Assembly: GCA_905187815.1 (NCBI GenBank)
Contig: CAJJJM010000005.1
Location: forward strand, 29,050-93,049
Reading direction: 5' to 3'
From: an uncultured Methanomassiliicoccaceae archaeon
Lineage (GTDB): Archaea > Thermoplasmatota > Thermoplasmata > Methanomassiliicoccales > Methanomethylophilaceae
DNA: 64,000 nt
Positions within the stretch are counted from its first letter, which is position 1. Each line of letters starts with the position of its first letter. The translations under genes and the position numbers were made by a program. Shown piece after piece: positions 1-8,923 of this stretch. Under the pieces are notes generated by a model, which was not told the DNA's origin, searched no databases, and saw nothing but the letters and a program-made list of their open reading frames with translations.

Positions 1-753
1 GTCGTCCTGAAGGCGATAAGCATCCTCAGGGAGAGATACTGTGGCGATCTTCCGATCATACCGGTCATAACCGCGCCATTTACCGTCGCGGGACACATCA
101 TGGGTGTGGAGAAGCTCGTGATGATGACGGTGACGGACCCGGAGAGGGCGCATATGGCCATTGATGCCGCCACCGACTTCTGCATAGAGTACGGTAGGCA
201 GCAGGTCGCAGCGGGGGCCCACATGCTGTTCCCCGCCGACCCGTCGGCATCCGGGGATCTGATCTCCCCCGAGACATACCAGGAGTTCGTACTGCCGTAC
301 CATCAGAAGTTCGCCAAGGCGGTGAGCGCCCCGAAGATTCTGCACATGTGCGGCCACACCGAGAAGCTGCTGAAGTACATCAAGAAGAGTCACATGGACT
401 GCTTCTCCTTCGACGCCCCTCCCGCATGGTTCGTCAGGAAGGAGCTTGGCAACGAGATGACGTGCCTCGGCAGTCTGGATGTCATCGATCTGATGCCCAA
501 CGGTACTCCGGAGCAGGTCTATGCCAGGACGGTCCAATGCATAAGGGAGGGAGTGGATCTTGTCGGAACAGCTTGCGACGTGTCCAACGGTACCCCGTTG
601 GAGAACCTGAAGGCCTATGTTCAGGCATGCAGGGACACCCCGATCCCCGATCCCAATGACGTGGACGACTGCGTCCGTGCGCTGGGAAGGGCCAGGGCGA
701 AGAACCTGAAGGAAATGGCCGACTACGAGATGCCAGAAGGAGGTGTTTTCTGA
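1..753 (+). CDS. Methylcobamide:CoM methyltransferase, UroD family (5' partial)
   Basis: The frame is open from the first base, so the true start lies upstream; 250 residues are visible. It resembles the C-terminal two thirds of MtaA/MtbA enzymes, which move a methyl group from a corrinoid protein to coenzyme M. Family marks seen: [13 protein letters not shown], the zinc-site H-x-C in LHMCGHTEK, and a later Cys in [18 protein letters not shown], together giving the H-x-C...C zinc ligands. The stop TGA overlaps the ATG of the next gene (TGATG) and an AAGGAGGTG ribosome site sits inside its end, so it is translationally coupled to the MtaC-like gene. Substrate specificity (methanol, methylamine or other) cannot be read from the sequence. 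Cytosolic enzyme. Confidence 0.85.
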   Translation, partial: VVLKAISILRERYCGDLPIIPVITAPFTVAGHIMGVEKLVMMTVTDPERAHMAIDAATDFCIEYGRQQVAAGAHMLFPADPSASGDLISPETYQEFVLPYHQKFAKAVSAPKILHMCGHTEKLLKYIKKSHMDCFSFDAPPAWFVRKELGNEMTCLGSLDVIDLMPNGTPEQVYARTVQCIREGVDLVGTACDVSNGTPLENLKAYVQACRDTPIPDPNDVDDCVRALGRARAKNLKEMADYEMPEGGVF

Positions 754-1571
754 TGCATATGGACATAGTGATGCAGGCGGTCGAGGAGATGCGTCTCAAC
801 GACCCGGTTCGCTTCAACAGGCTGGTGCAGGAGGGCATAGCCCTGGAGCTCGGAATCATCGAGCCGAAGTCCGGCAAGGAGCTCACAATAGAGAAGATCA
901 AGGCCGAGCATTTCCCACCCAACAAGGAATACGCCGACGTGGCCCAATCGGTCCTGGACGGCAAGAGGAAGGTCACCGAAGAACTGGTCAAGAAGCTGCT
1001 GGACGATGGCAGGGACCCCGTCGATGTGGTCACCAACGCCCTTATGCCTGGAATACAGGTGCAGTGCGAGCTGTACGATATGGGCAGGAGCTACGTCCCG
1101 GAGATCCTCATGTCCAACGACGCCATGCAGGGAGGCATAGCCCTGTGCCAGGTGAAGATCGGAGACGTTCCCAGCAAGGGAGTCGTCGCCTCTTTCGTCG
1201 CGGAGGGGGACCTGCATGACATAGGCAAGAACATCTGCGCCGCGATCATGAAGGCCAACGGGTTCAAGGTCATCGACATCGGTAGGGACGTTCCCAAGGA
1301 CAAGGTTCTCCAGACCGTCAAGGAGAACAACGTCCAGATGGTCTGCGGTTCAACCCTTATGAGCACGACCAAGCCTGGTCTGGTCGACACGGCCCTCCTG
1401 CTGGAGCTCGAGAAGACCGGGGTCTCCGTGGCATGCGGAGGTGCGGCGGTGTCAAAGAGCTTCGTGAACACCTTCAACAACTCCATCTACACCAAGACCC
1501 CACTCGAGACGGTCAAGGTGGCGTCGCAGATCTGTGACAAGGAGAAGAAGTGGGAGGACTTCCGCAGCTGA
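753..1571 (+). CDS. MtaC-like methyltransferase corrinoid protein
   Basis: A 272-residue cobalamin-binding protein that carries the methyl group between a substrate methyltransferase and a CoM methyltransferase. After a helical cap domain (about residues 60-140), the Rossmann B12 domain shows the D-x-H-x-x-G motif in GDLHDIGKN, S-x-L in GSTLMSTTK and the glycine pair in CGGAAV. The stretch GRDVP...GSTLMSTT is much closer to methanol-type MtaC than to methylamine corrinoid proteins. The N-terminal 60 residues are longer than in MtmC-type proteins, also as in MtaC. An in-frame ATG follows two codons later (759). No MtaB is visible next to it: upstream is a CoM methyltransferase and downstream a RamA. 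MtaC is the best guess, but the methyl donor is unproven. Confidence 0.85.
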   Translation: MHMDIVMQAVEEMRLNDPVRFNRLVQEGIALELGIIEPKSGKELTIEKIKAEHFPPNKEYADVAQSVLDGKRKVTEELVKKLLDDGRDPVDVVTNALMPGIQVQCELYDMGRSYVPEILMSNDAMQGGIALCQVKIGDVPSKGVVASFVAEGDLHDIGKNICAAIMKANGFKVIDIGRDVPKDKVLQTVKENNVQMVCGSTLMSTTKPGLVDTALLLELEKTGVSVACGGAAVSKSFVNTFNNSIYTKTPLETVKVASQICDKEKKWEDFRS

Positions 1572-1621
1572 AACCCATGGGGCGGTTATCGCCCCTATTC
1601 ATTTGAAATGAGGCGATCGGA

Positions 1622-3202
1622 ATGTCGGCGCAGGCTGTCGCGGCGGACATCGGTACGAGCGGGATAAGGGCGCAGCTCCTGGACGAGGGGACCGGAAGGG
1701 TGCTCAGGACATGCATCACGACCAGGAATCCGATCCCGGGGTCCAATGTCATGGACCATATGACATTCGCGATAGACCATGGCCTAGGGCTTGCACACGG
1801 GATTCTGGCAGGGGCCCTGTCCGAGGTGATCGACAGACTCGCTCCGGAGGGTCTGGAGAGGATCGCAGTCTGCGGCAATCCGATCCAGCTGTCCATCCTG
1901 GAAGGTGTCGACATTCGTGACCTGGCATATGCTGGGGAGAACAAGCTCGCCCATGACAACATCCGCAGGATGGACAGGCGCGGACACACGGTCCCCGGCG
2001 AGGACATCGGCCTCCCAGACGGGACCGAGGTCATCATCCCGCCAGCGGTCAAACATGAGATTGGTGCAGATGCCCTGGCGATGATGCTGAAGTCCGGTTT
2101 TCTGGACGATGACATGTGCATGGTGACCGACTACGGGACCAACGCGGAGATGGCACTCAAGGTAGGTGACGACATCTTCACCGGATCCGCCGCTGCAGGT
2201 CCTGCGTTGGAGGGTCAGGAGATAGGTGACGGGATGCTGGCGGCCCCGGGGGCGCTGAGCGATCTAGTCCGCAGGCCGGACGGGTGGGTATCGAAGGTGC
2301 TGGACGATGATATGGTATGCGAGGACGGACCGGTGATCAATCTCCGCAGCGGGATCACACATCAGAATGGGGTCTCGCCCATCGGGATAACAGGTACAGG
2401 GGTCATCGCCCTGATATACGCCGCATTGCGTGACGAGCGCATAAGGGATTCCAGGATAGTCGACGGTTCGATCAGGATCACCCGCAGGATCAGATTCACA
2501 GATGCGGACCTCAAGGAAGCCGGCAAGGCAATCGGGGCGATCCGTGCAGGACATATGACCCTCATGAACGCCGCTGGTGTATCGCCGGAAGAGATCCGCA
2601 CCATGTACATGGCTGGTGCGACCGGGACATATGTGGACCCTTTCAAGGCAAGGGACCTGGGTCTCGTGATTCCTCGCTGCACACGCATGGTCCAGGTCGG
2701 GAACACGTCTTTGGAGCTGGCGAAGGATCTGGCTAGGGAACCCGTGCGGTTGGACGAGCTGAACGAACTCAGGGACCGTATAGTCACAAAGCACACGATG
2801 TTCGCGGAGTCCGATGTCTTCAGCGACCTGTACGTCTATGAGATGGGATACTGGAACGATGGTATGCCGCTGGGGCGCTACCGCAGGGTCCTTGAATCGT
2901 ACGGTTTGGACGGATACTTGGACGGATATGCCGATGCCGTTGTCGATCGTGTCTGCGAGAGGGATATCAGGGATGCCGGCGAAGGTATCGTCACTATGGA
3001 TCCCGGGGTCCGCCTAATTGCTGGATGGGACTGCAGACATTGTATGACGTGTGTCGAAGGCTGTCCCGAGAGAGCGCTTTCGTTCGCAGATGGATCGTTC
3101 GTGATCGATGCGAGCAGGTGTCTAGGTACGGCCTGCCAAAGATGTTCTGAGGGATGCCCCGACGGTGTGTTCGACCATGGACGGTTCACTGTCGAGCGCT
3201 GA
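1622..3202 (+). CDS. RamA-like corrinoid protein reductive activase
   Basis: A 526-residue protein of the RamA type, which uses ATP to reduce inactive Co(II) corrinoid to Co(I). It starts with an ASKHA-like phosphate loop (DIGTSGIRAQLLD), has the family signature VTDYGTNAEMAL around residue 170, and ends in two ferredoxin-type clusters. The first is C-x2-C-x2-C-x3-C in CRHCMTCVEGCP; the second is C-x4-C-x2-C-x3-C in CLGTACQRCSEGCP. It is 50 bases downstream of the corrinoid gene on the same strand, so it most likely activates that protein. A second copy with the same cluster spacing lies at 58.7-60.3 kb. Start ATG is preceded by GAGGCGATCGGA. Very similar in plan and length to Methanosarcina RamA. 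Confidence 0.9.
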   Translation: MSAQAVAADIGTSGIRAQLLDEGTGRVLRTCITTRNPIPGSNVMDHMTFAIDHGLGLAHGILAGALSEVIDRLAPEGLERIAVCGNPIQLSILEGVDIRDLAYAGENKLAHDNIRRMDRRGHTVPGEDIGLPDGTEVIIPPAVKHEIGADALAMMLKSGFLDDDMCMVTDYGTNAEMALKVGDDIFTGSAAAGPALEGQEIGDGMLAAPGALSDLVRRPDGWVSKVLDDDMVCEDGPVINLRSGITHQNGVSPIGITGTGVIALIYAALRDERIRDSRIVDGSIRITRRIRFTDADLKEAGKAIGAIRAGHMTLMNAAGVSPEEIRTMYMAGATGTYVDPFKARDLGLVIPRCTRMVQVGNTSLELAKDLAREPVRLDELNELRDRIVTKHTMFAESDVFSDLYVYEMGYWNDGMPLGRYRRVLESYGLDGYLDGYADAVVDRVCERDIRDAGEGIVTMDPGVRLIAGWDCRHCMTCVEGCPERALSFADGSFVIDASRCLGTACQRCSEGCPDGVFDHGRFTVER

Positions 3203-3287
3203 TGCGACTCGAATCGAAAACTTCGGTCGATGAGTTAATGGAAAACAATGGCGGGGGCAAGGTGGATCCTCGCCCTCCGTCGGAGGA

Positions 3288-3401
3288 TCAGTTGGTCGGG
3301 TTCTCGCGGGCGTTGTGCCTTGCCTCGCGTTCGGCCTTCTTCTCCTTCCTCTTCTCCTCTCTGTCGTGTTTGCTCTCGTGCTTATGCTCCTTCATGTGCA
3401 T
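3288..3401 (-). CDS. 37-residue Lys/Arg/Glu/His-rich microprotein
   Basis: A 37-residue reading frame starting at ATG 3401, eight bases after a strong AGGAGG site, and ending in TGA. Nearly all residues are charged or His. It contains K-H-D-R-E-E-K-R-K-E-K-K-A-E-R-E-A-R-H-N-A-R, which is nearly repeated in the tiny gene at 3926-4021. The shared motif, proper ribosome site and own stop argue that it is translated. A longer frame extends upstream to 3569, but that part is Arg/Ser/Pro-rich antisense-like sequence over the neighbour gene, so I reject it. Function unknown. The composition suggests a single charged helix, perhaps nucleic-acid or ribosome associated (inference). Confidence 0.55.
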   Translation of the reverse strand: MHMKEHKHESKHDREEKRKEKKAEREARHNARENPTN

Positions 3402-3435
3402 ATGCAATGCCTCCTGTATCCGGTGAAGATGCTCG

Positions 3436-3636
3436 TTACGCCTTGTGCTCCTTCTCGGCCTTGTGGGCTTCCTTCTCTTCCTTCTTCTTCGCCTTCTCGG
3501 CCTCGTGCTCGGCGTGCTTCTTCTCACGCTCCTCTCTCCTCTCCTCTCTCTTGGCTTCGCGCTCCTCATGTCTCTTCTCGCGGGCCTCCTTCCTCTCTTC
3601 CTTCCTCTCCTCTCTTGTCTCTTTCTCGTCGGTCAT
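3436..3636 (-). CDS. 66-residue highly charged helical protein
   Basis: A 66-residue protein of almost only Glu, Lys, Arg, His and Ala, beginning MTDEKETREERKEERKE. It starts at ATG 3636, a few bases after an AGAGGTG ribosome site, and ends in TAA. No hydrophobic core is possible; an extended single alpha helix of alternating E and K/R blocks is the likely fold (inference). It lies 34 bases upstream of the 37-residue gene on the same strand, so they probably share a transcript. I do not recognise a family. The reading frame shows EER/KEER/EREE periodicity of about 4 residues, which also makes the DNA low-complexity. Confidence 0.6.
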   Translation of the reverse strand: MTDEKETREERKEERKEAREKRHEEREAKREERREEREKKHAEHEAEKAKKKEEKEAHKAEKEHKA

Positions 3637-3848
3637 TTCAAACACCTCTAGGTGTCTGTGGATCCGTCGAGGTCTTCATCGGGCCTTTCCTTCCCGCAGA
3701 CGCTTGGATGTGAAGTCTGCGGAACGGGTATTTACGGACTGCGGTTCCGCATTCGTACCGAATTATGGAAGCAGCGCAGAATATAAATCAAAGGAGAAAC
3801 ACTATATACTCGGTAGGTCAGAGCTTCGCATATTACAACGTTTTCAGT

Positions 3849-3857
3849 AAAAAAAAA
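3849..3857 (-). terminator. T9 tract downstream of the 31-residue charged gene
   Basis: On the minus strand a run of nine T follows a GC-rich inverted repeat (GCCCGGC/GCCGGGC at about 3897-3914), just past the stop of the small gene at 3926. T-rich tracts are the normal archaeal termination signal. Confidence 0.5.
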
Positions 3858-3925
3858 GATGGCGAGGCGGGATAGGAACCAAAAGGGATAAGGGAGGCCC
3901 GGCTCGCGCCGGGCGATTGAGGGGA

Positions 3926-4021
3926 TCAGGCCGCGTTGCGGGCGTTGTGTCTCGCCTCGCGTGCGGCTTTCTTCTCCTTTCTCCTGAGCTCCCTGTCGTG
4001 CTTCCTGCTTGTCTCTGCCAT
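3926..4021 (-). CDS. 31-residue charged microprotein, paralogue of the 3288 gene
   Basis: A 31-residue frame starting at ATG 4021 (another in-frame ATG is at 4027) behind an AGAGGTGT ribosome site, the same site as the 66-residue gene. Its sequence R-K-H-D-R-E-L-R-R-K-E-K-K-A-A-R-E-A-R-H-N-A-R matches the core of the 37-residue protein at 3288-3401 almost residue for residue. It stands as its own transcription unit: a T9 tract lies downstream, and AT-rich DNA lies upstream. Two genes this short keeping the same motif is the main reason to call them real. Function unknown. Confidence 0.55.
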   Translation of the reverse strand: MAETSRKHDRELRRKEKKAAREARHNARNAA

Positions 4022-4244
4022 ATCCATACACCTCTTTTCAGTGGTGTCTGTGTAGGGAGAGGTCAGATCGGTGATCCTCCTGCACAAGCACTGATATGTG
4101 GATTCATCCCAGGAGCGTATATAATTATCGCAATTAAGCGAACAATTGTACACTCTTCATGGAAATGATGAGATGAAGGCTGTGTGAAGGGTGTTATCGT
4201 CGAACGTCCGTGCAAAAACGCATCGAGGATTGGAAATGGGTGAC

Positions 4245-4276
4245 GGGTCCCCCGTCAGAGACGCGACGGGAGACCC
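4245..4276 (-). terminator. Stem-loop downstream of isocitrate dehydrogenase
   Basis: Twelve-base arms (GGGTCCCCCGTC and GACGGGAGACCC) pair except for one G-U/mismatch around an 8-base loop, 15 bases after the stop codon of the minus-strand dehydrogenase. Position fits a 3'-end structure; there is no strong T run directly after it. Confidence 0.45.
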
Positions 4277-4290
4277 TTGGGGATTTGTTA

Positions 4291-5514
4291 TCAGTTCTTC
4301 GCCTTGGCGATGGCCTCGTCCACGTATCCCTGCCAGACCTTCTCGAGGTCGGGGCGCTGGATGGTGTCGAGGACATACTGGGCGAACTCGTCGCCGGTGG
4401 CTCCGGTAGACCTTCCGGTCATGACCAGCTTCTTCTCGAACTGGGTGCAGATGTCCAGGGCCATCTCGAGCTTCCTTCCCTTCTCGGACTCGCCGATGTG
4501 GTTCATCATGAGGGCGACGGCCTTGATCATGCTGCATGGGTCGGCGTACTGGGCGCGTCCCTCGGTGACCATCCTGGGGGCGGAGCCGTGGATGGCCTCG
4601 AACATGGCGTACCTGTTCCCGATGTTGGCGGAACCGGCGGTTCCCACTCCGCCCTGGATCTGTGCGGCCTCGTCGGTGATGATGTCGCCGTAGAGGTTGG
4701 GCAGGACGAACACCTTGAAGTCGCTCCTCCTGGCGGGGTCGATCAGCTTGGCGGTGGTGATGTCCACGAACCAGACGTCGTGCTTGACCTCGGGGTAGTC
4801 CTTGGCGATCTTGTCGGCCAGGTCCACGAAGAGACCGTCGGTGGTCTTGATGATGTTGGCCTTGACGATGATGGACACGTAGTTCTTGCCGGTCTTCTTG
4901 GCGTGCTCGAATCCGGCGCGGATGATCCTCTCGGTACCCTGGTGGGTGGCTACGCAGAAGTCCATAGCCAGGTCGTCGGTGACGAAGAATCCGTCGCTTC
5001 CCAGGGCGTAGGATCCCTCGGTGTTCTCCCTGAAGAAGGTCCAGTCGATCCCCAGCTCGGGGACGCTGACGGGACGGACGTTGGCGAAGAGGTCCAGCTC
5101 CTTCCTCATAGCGACGTTGGCGGACTCGATGTTCGGCCAGGGGTCTCCCTTGGCGGGGGTGGTGGTGGGTCCCTTGAGGATGACATGGCACTTCTTGAGC
5201 TCGGCGAGCGTGTCGTCGGGGATGGCCTTCATGACCTCGGCGCGCCTCTCGATGGTGAGGCCGTCGATCTGCCTGATCTCCACCTTGCCGGCGGCGATCT
5301 TGTCGGCCAGGAGGAACTCCATGACCTTCTGTGCGGAGGCGCAGATGTAGGGGCCGATTCCGTCCCCGCCGCAGACTCCGATGATGAGCTTGTCCAGCTT
5401 GGAGTAGTCAACCGGGCCCTCCTCGGCCTTGAGGTTCTCGACCCTCTCGAGCTGTCTTCTGACGAGCGCGCCGAATTTCTCCTGCGCGACCTGGATCGCT
5501 TTCTCGTCGACCAT
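4291..5514 (-). CDS. icd: Isocitrate/isopropylmalate-family dehydrogenase, probably isocitrate dehydrogenase
   Basis: A 407-residue decarboxylating beta-hydroxyacid dehydrogenase. Seen: GGDGIGPYI near the N-terminus, the substrate loop in FFRENTEGSY, and the metal and cofactor signature NLYGDIITDEAAQIQGG followed by GSANIG. The family oxidises isocitrate, isopropylmalate or homoisocitrate with NAD(P). The RENTEG form and the length favour isocitrate dehydrogenase, feeding 2-oxoglutarate to glutamate synthesis in an incomplete TCA cycle. I chose ATG 5514 over the longer open frame because a TTAAATA box at 5544-5550 puts transcription only a few bases before it; upstream residues look non-coding. 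Cofactor preference is not certain. Confidence 0.85.
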   Translation of the reverse strand: MVDEKAIQVAQEKFGALVRRQLERVENLKAEEGPVDYSKLDKLIIGVCGGDGIGPYICASAQKVMEFLLADKIAAGKVEIRQIDGLTIERRAEVMKAIPDDTLAELKKCHVILKGPTTTPAKGDPWPNIESANVAMRKELDLFANVRPVSVPELGIDWTFFRENTEGSYALGSDGFFVTDDLAMDFCVATHQGTERIIRAGFEHAKKTGKNYVSIIVKANIIKTTDGLFVDLADKIAKDYPEVKHDVWFVDITTAKLIDPARRSDFKVFVLPNLYGDIITDEAAQIQGGVGTAGSANIGNRYAMFEAIHGSAPRMVTEGRAQYADPCSMIKAVALMMNHIGESEKGRKLEMALDICTQFEKKLVMTGRSTGATGDEFAQYVLDTIQRPDLEKVWQGYVDEAIAKAKN

Positions 5515-5543
5515 TTGTATCGTGAACGGGGATGATATTATGG

Positions 5544-5550
5544 TATTTAA
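5544..5550 (-). promoter_or_regulatory. TATA box for isocitrate dehydrogenase
   Basis: TTAAATA on the minus strand, about 30 bases before ATG 5514, with no ribosome site between: a near-leaderless archaeal promoter. Confidence 0.6.
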
Positions 5551-5704
5551 CGCGCGCGAGGGGCCGAACGGCCATCTTTGTTCGAGATCATGCCCGTGAA
5601 TCCCTTGCGGTGCCGAAACATCCCCGGGGGATGTCGAGGGCATCCAGACACGTGGCCAACGGCATCTTCCGATTGCCGGATTCCCGAGGGGCACACACCC
5701 ATCC

Positions 5705-5710
5705 TTAAAT
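5705..5710 (+). promoter_or_regulatory. TATA box for the topoisomerase VI operon
   Basis: TTAAAT lies 26 bases before ATG 5736, the spacing expected if transcription starts at or next to the first codon (leaderless). It sits in a divergent intergenic region shared with the dehydrogenase. Confidence 0.6.
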
Positions 5711-5735
5711 CCGAATCGAGCATACCCGCAACCGG

Positions 5736-7772
5736 ATGCCCTCTGAAGAAGTTGTCAACGGCGACGCCGCGCCGAAGAAAGAGAAGAAGACGGCGACGGC
5801 TGTGAAGCTAGCCAGCAAGCAGCAGGAGATCTCGGTCACAGAGTTCTTCGAGAAGAACAAGCAGATCCTCGGGTTCGACTCCCGCTCCAAGTCCCTGCTC
5901 ATGGGCATCAAGGAGGCCGTGGACAACTCGCTGGACGCCTGCGAGGAGGCCGGGTTCCTGCCAGACATCGAGGTTAAGGTCGAACGTCTCAACGACGAGG
6001 ACTACAGGATCTCCATCGAGGACAACGGTCCCGGAATCGTCCACAAGATGATGCCTAACGTGTTCGGCCGTCTCCTCTACGGTTCGAGGTTCCACGCCCT
6101 GAGGCAGTCCAGGGGACAGCAGGGTATCGGCATCTCTGCGACGGTCATGTACGGCAACATCACCACAGGGAAGCCCGCCCACGTCATCTCCAAGATCGAG
6201 GGCGAGGACGAGGTCGCCTGGGGGATGGACATCGTCATCGACACCAAGACCAACCGTCCCATCGTCACGAACGACAAGGCCTTCACGTGGGAGGGCAAGG
6301 AGCACGGGACCAAGATCGAGTACACGATCAAGGGCAGGTACATAACCGGGAAGCAGTCCGTGTTCGAGTACCTCAAGGACACCGCCATCGTCAATCCCCA
6401 CGCGGAGATCGTGTTCCACGATCCTGACGGGAAGAGGTACGTCTTCGAGAGGGCCACCGACATCATGCCCCCGAGGCCGAAGGAGATCAAGCCCCATCCG
6501 GAGGGCATGGAGATAGGGGACATCCTGAAGTACGCCTCGAACTCGGCACAGAAGACCGTCAGGGCGTTCCTGAAGAACGACTTCTCAAGGATCACTGACA
6601 GGCTCGCCACCGAGATCCTGGAGAAATCCAAGGTCGACGGGGAGAAGAAGCCCGAGAAGATCACGAGGGAGGACGCCATAGCCATCCTCGCGGCGATCAA
6701 GACCGTCAAGATCATGGCGCCGCCCACCGACTGCCTCTCGCCGATCGGGGACACGCTGATCAAGAAGGGTCTGATGCACGTCCTGGACGGCCTCAGGCCC
6801 GACTACTACGCCACGCCGGTCACCCGCTCGCCCAAGGCCGTCAACGGCAACCCGTTCATCGTCGAGGCCGGAATCGTCTACGGCGGTGACATCCCGTCCG
6901 ACGGGCAGGTACAGATTCTCAGGTTCGCGAACCGCGTCCCGCTCCTGTACCAGCAGGGCGCATGCGCCATCACGAAGGCCATCTCCGAGATGGACTGGAG
7001 GAGGTACGGTCTGGAGCAGAGGGGAGGCAAGGGCATCCCCTTCGGACCCGCCATCATCCTCGTCCACGTGGCATCCACGAAGGTTCCGTTCACATCCGAG
7101 GGCAAGGAGGCCATAGCCTCGTTCCCGGAGCTGCAGAGCGAGATCGGCCTCGCACTCAGGCTCTGCGCGAGGAACCTGAAGTCCCACCTCAACAAGCTGG
7201 AGAGGAAGAAGAAGACCCATGCCAAGTTCGAGATCGTCCAGGAGATCCTCCCGGATATGGCGCAGAAGGCCGCGGCGCATCTCAACAGGCCGGTCCCCAA
7301 CCTCGACATGACCATCACCAGGATCATGAATGTGGTGTGGGTGGAGCCCAGCACCAAGAAGGTGGACAAGAAGACCCGCGACATCACGTACACCGTTTAC
7401 AACTACACCAATCTCCCGCGCACCTTCAGGCTGCACGCGCAGCTGCCCAAGGAGGCAGTGAACCTCACCCTGTTCTCCAACGAGCGCTTCATGGACATGA
7501 ACGACGAGGGCAGGGCCCAATGGCAGATCACGGACATACAGCCCTCCGAGCACATCGAGATCTCGTTCGAGCTGAAGGGCGACATGGCCGACACATTCGA
7601 CGCCGAGGACATCTACTTCTCCGGCCTGAACCCGGCCATGGTGATGGGGGCGGAGCTGCTTCCCGGCGACTGGGGAATAAAGGGAATGGAGATCGTCCAG
7701 ACCGACGAGGGCGACTACGTGGAGGACGAAGAGGAGGACGCAGAGGAGGTGGAAGACCTTGACGACGAGTGA
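5736..7772 (+). CDS. top6B: DNA topoisomerase VI subunit B
   Basis: A 678-residue ATPase subunit of the archaeal type IIB topoisomerase, which with subunit A cuts both DNA strands and passes another duplex through. The GHKL fold is clear: [14 protein letters not shown] (the N box with catalytic Glu), EDNGPGI (G1) and QQGIGIS (G2). H2TH and transducer regions follow; the transducer contains the ATP-contacting Lys region near [14 protein letters not shown]. The last 20 residues are an acidic tail. It overlaps subunit A by 14 bases, so the two are co-translated. An N-terminal stretch of about 25 residues rich in Lys and Ala precedes the domain. Confidence 0.97.
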   Translation: MPSEEVVNGDAAPKKEKKTATAVKLASKQQEISVTEFFEKNKQILGFDSRSKSLLMGIKEAVDNSLDACEEAGFLPDIEVKVERLNDEDYRISIEDNGPGIVHKMMPNVFGRLLYGSRFHALRQSRGQQGIGISATVMYGNITTGKPAHVISKIEGEDEVAWGMDIVIDTKTNRPIVTNDKAFTWEGKEHGTKIEYTIKGRYITGKQSVFEYLKDTAIVNPHAEIVFHDPDGKRYVFERATDIMPPRPKEIKPHPEGMEIGDILKYASNSAQKTVRAFLKNDFSRITDRLATEILEKSKVDGEKKPEKITREDAIAILAAIKTVKIMAPPTDCLSPIGDTLIKKGLMHVLDGLRPDYYATPVTRSPKAVNGNPFIVEAGIVYGGDIPSDGQVQILRFANRVPLLYQQGACAITKAISEMDWRRYGLEQRGGKGIPFGPAIILVHVASTKVPFTSEGKEAIASFPELQSEIGLALRLCARNLKSHLNKLERKKKTHAKFEIVQEILPDMAQKAAAHLNRPVPNLDMTITRIMNVVWVEPSTKKVDKKTRDITYTVYNYTNLPRTFRLHAQLPKEAVNLTLFSNERFMDMNDEGRAQWQITDIQPSEHIEISFELKGDMADTFDAEDIYFSGLNPAMVMGAELLPGDWGIKGMEIVQTDEGDYVEDEEEDAEEVEDLDDE

Positions 7773-8853
7773 CAGGCAGCAGGAGGCCATGGAGAGCCTC
7801 ACCCACATCATCGAGAAGATCTACGATCAGATGGACCAGGGGCAGATCCCCTCCATGGAGCTCCCCATGAGGTCCAAGAGGAACATCGAGTTCGATCCGC
7901 AGCACAACGTATGGAAGTATGGGGACCTCAAGACCTCCCGTTCCGCGAAGACGGTCAACGGGGCGGTCTCGATGCTTCGCACCGTTTACACGGCGGACTT
8001 CATCAACGAGATGATCCGCGAGAACAAATCCTCGACCCTGAGGGAGATGTACTACATCTCCGAGGGGTGGAACAACGCCAAGTTCCACAGCCAGGACGAG
8101 AGCAACCTGCTGGCGGAGGACCTGGAGACCGTCACCCATTGCATGAGGGAGGACTTCAGGCTCAGGCCGGAGGAGGGCAGCTCGCACGTGTACGGGGACA
8201 TCAACTTCACCACCATGACAAAGAAGGGCATGAAGACGATCAACTGCATGGACGACGTCGCCGAGACGGGTTTCTCCGTGCCGTACAAGGTCGAGCAGGA
8301 CACCTTCCAGATCGATCCCGGGAACACGAAGTTCGTGATGGCGATCGAGACAGGAGGAATGTACGCCAGGCTGATCGAGAACGGGTTCCCCGAGAGGTAC
8401 GGATGCACCCTCATCCACCTGTCCGGACAGCCCACCAGGTCGACCAGGCGTCTGATCAAGAGGCTGAACGAGGAGTTCGGGATCCCGGTGACCGTGTTCA
8501 CCGACGGCGACCCGTGGTCCTTCAGGATCTACGCGTCCGTCGCCTACGGCGCCATCAAGACCGCGCACATCTCCGAGTACCTGGCGACCCCCACGGCCCA
8601 GTTCATCGGGATCACCGCGTCGGACATCCTGAACTACGACCTGCCCACCGACAAGCTGAACGACAAGGACGTCGGAGCCCTCAACGCAGAGCTGTCGGAT
8701 CCCAGGTTCGCGGACGAGTTCTGGGTCAACGAGATCCAGGCCATGCTCGGCATGAACAAGAAGGCTGAGCAGCAGGCCCTGGCCAGGTACGGTCTCGACT
8801 ACGTCACCGACCATTACCTCCCCGAGAAGCTCACGGACATGGGCGTCCTGTGA
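7759..8853 (+). CDS. top6A: DNA topoisomerase VI subunit A (Spo11-like)
   Basis: A 364-residue DNA-cleaving subunit. The 5Y-CAP domain has the catalytic tyrosine in [11 protein letters not shown], and the Toprim domain has its Glu in [14 protein letters not shown] and the D-x-D in [12 protein letters not shown] for magnesium. I place the start at TTG 7759 because GGAGGT lies eight bases before it, whereas the ATG at 7789 has AGGAGG only two bases away. The TTG choice overlaps top6B by 14 bases, giving translational coupling and equal subunit amounts. A stem-loop with a T run closes the operon. Confidence 0.97.
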   Translation: MTTSDRQQEAMESLTHIIEKIYDQMDQGQIPSMELPMRSKRNIEFDPQHNVWKYGDLKTSRSAKTVNGAVSMLRTVYTADFINEMIRENKSSTLREMYYISEGWNNAKFHSQDESNLLAEDLETVTHCMREDFRLRPEEGSSHVYGDINFTTMTKKGMKTINCMDDVAETGFSVPYKVEQDTFQIDPGNTKFVMAIETGGMYARLIENGFPERYGCTLIHLSGQPTRSTRRLIKRLNEEFGIPVTVFTDGDPWSFRIYASVAYGAIKTAHISEYLATPTAQFIGITASDILNYDLPTDKLNDKDVGALNAELSDPRFADEFWVNEIQAMLGMNKKAEQQALARYGLDYVTDHYLPEKLTDMGVL

Positions 8854-8868
8854 CGCCCGATCAAACAC

Positions 8869-8898
8869 ATGGCGGCTCCGGCCGCCATCATCTTTTTT
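8869..8898 (+). terminator. Intrinsic-type terminator after topoisomerase VI
   Basis: Perfect 8-base arms ATGGCGGC and GCCGCCAT around a TCCG loop, then CATC and six T (8893-8898). The same T run followed by AACATC is correctly placed (26 bases) to act as the TATA box of the gene starting at 8924. Confidence 0.7.
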
Positions 8899-8923
8899 AA
8901 CATCCCTGGTTTCGCCCAGCCCC

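Noticed and set aside
3402..3569. N-terminal extension of the 37-residue charged protein to 93 residues
   Set aside because: The added part is Arg/Ser/Pro-rich out-of-frame sequence over the 66-residue gene, while a clear AGGAGG site marks ATG 3401.
4210..5535. Long plus-strand open frame over isocitrate dehydrogenase
   Set aside because: Leu/Val/Gly/Asp-rich translation typical of antisense frames in GC-rich genes; no family marks.
6585..7811. Long minus-strand open frame over topoisomerase VI subunit B
   Set aside because: Antisense shadow of a certain gene.
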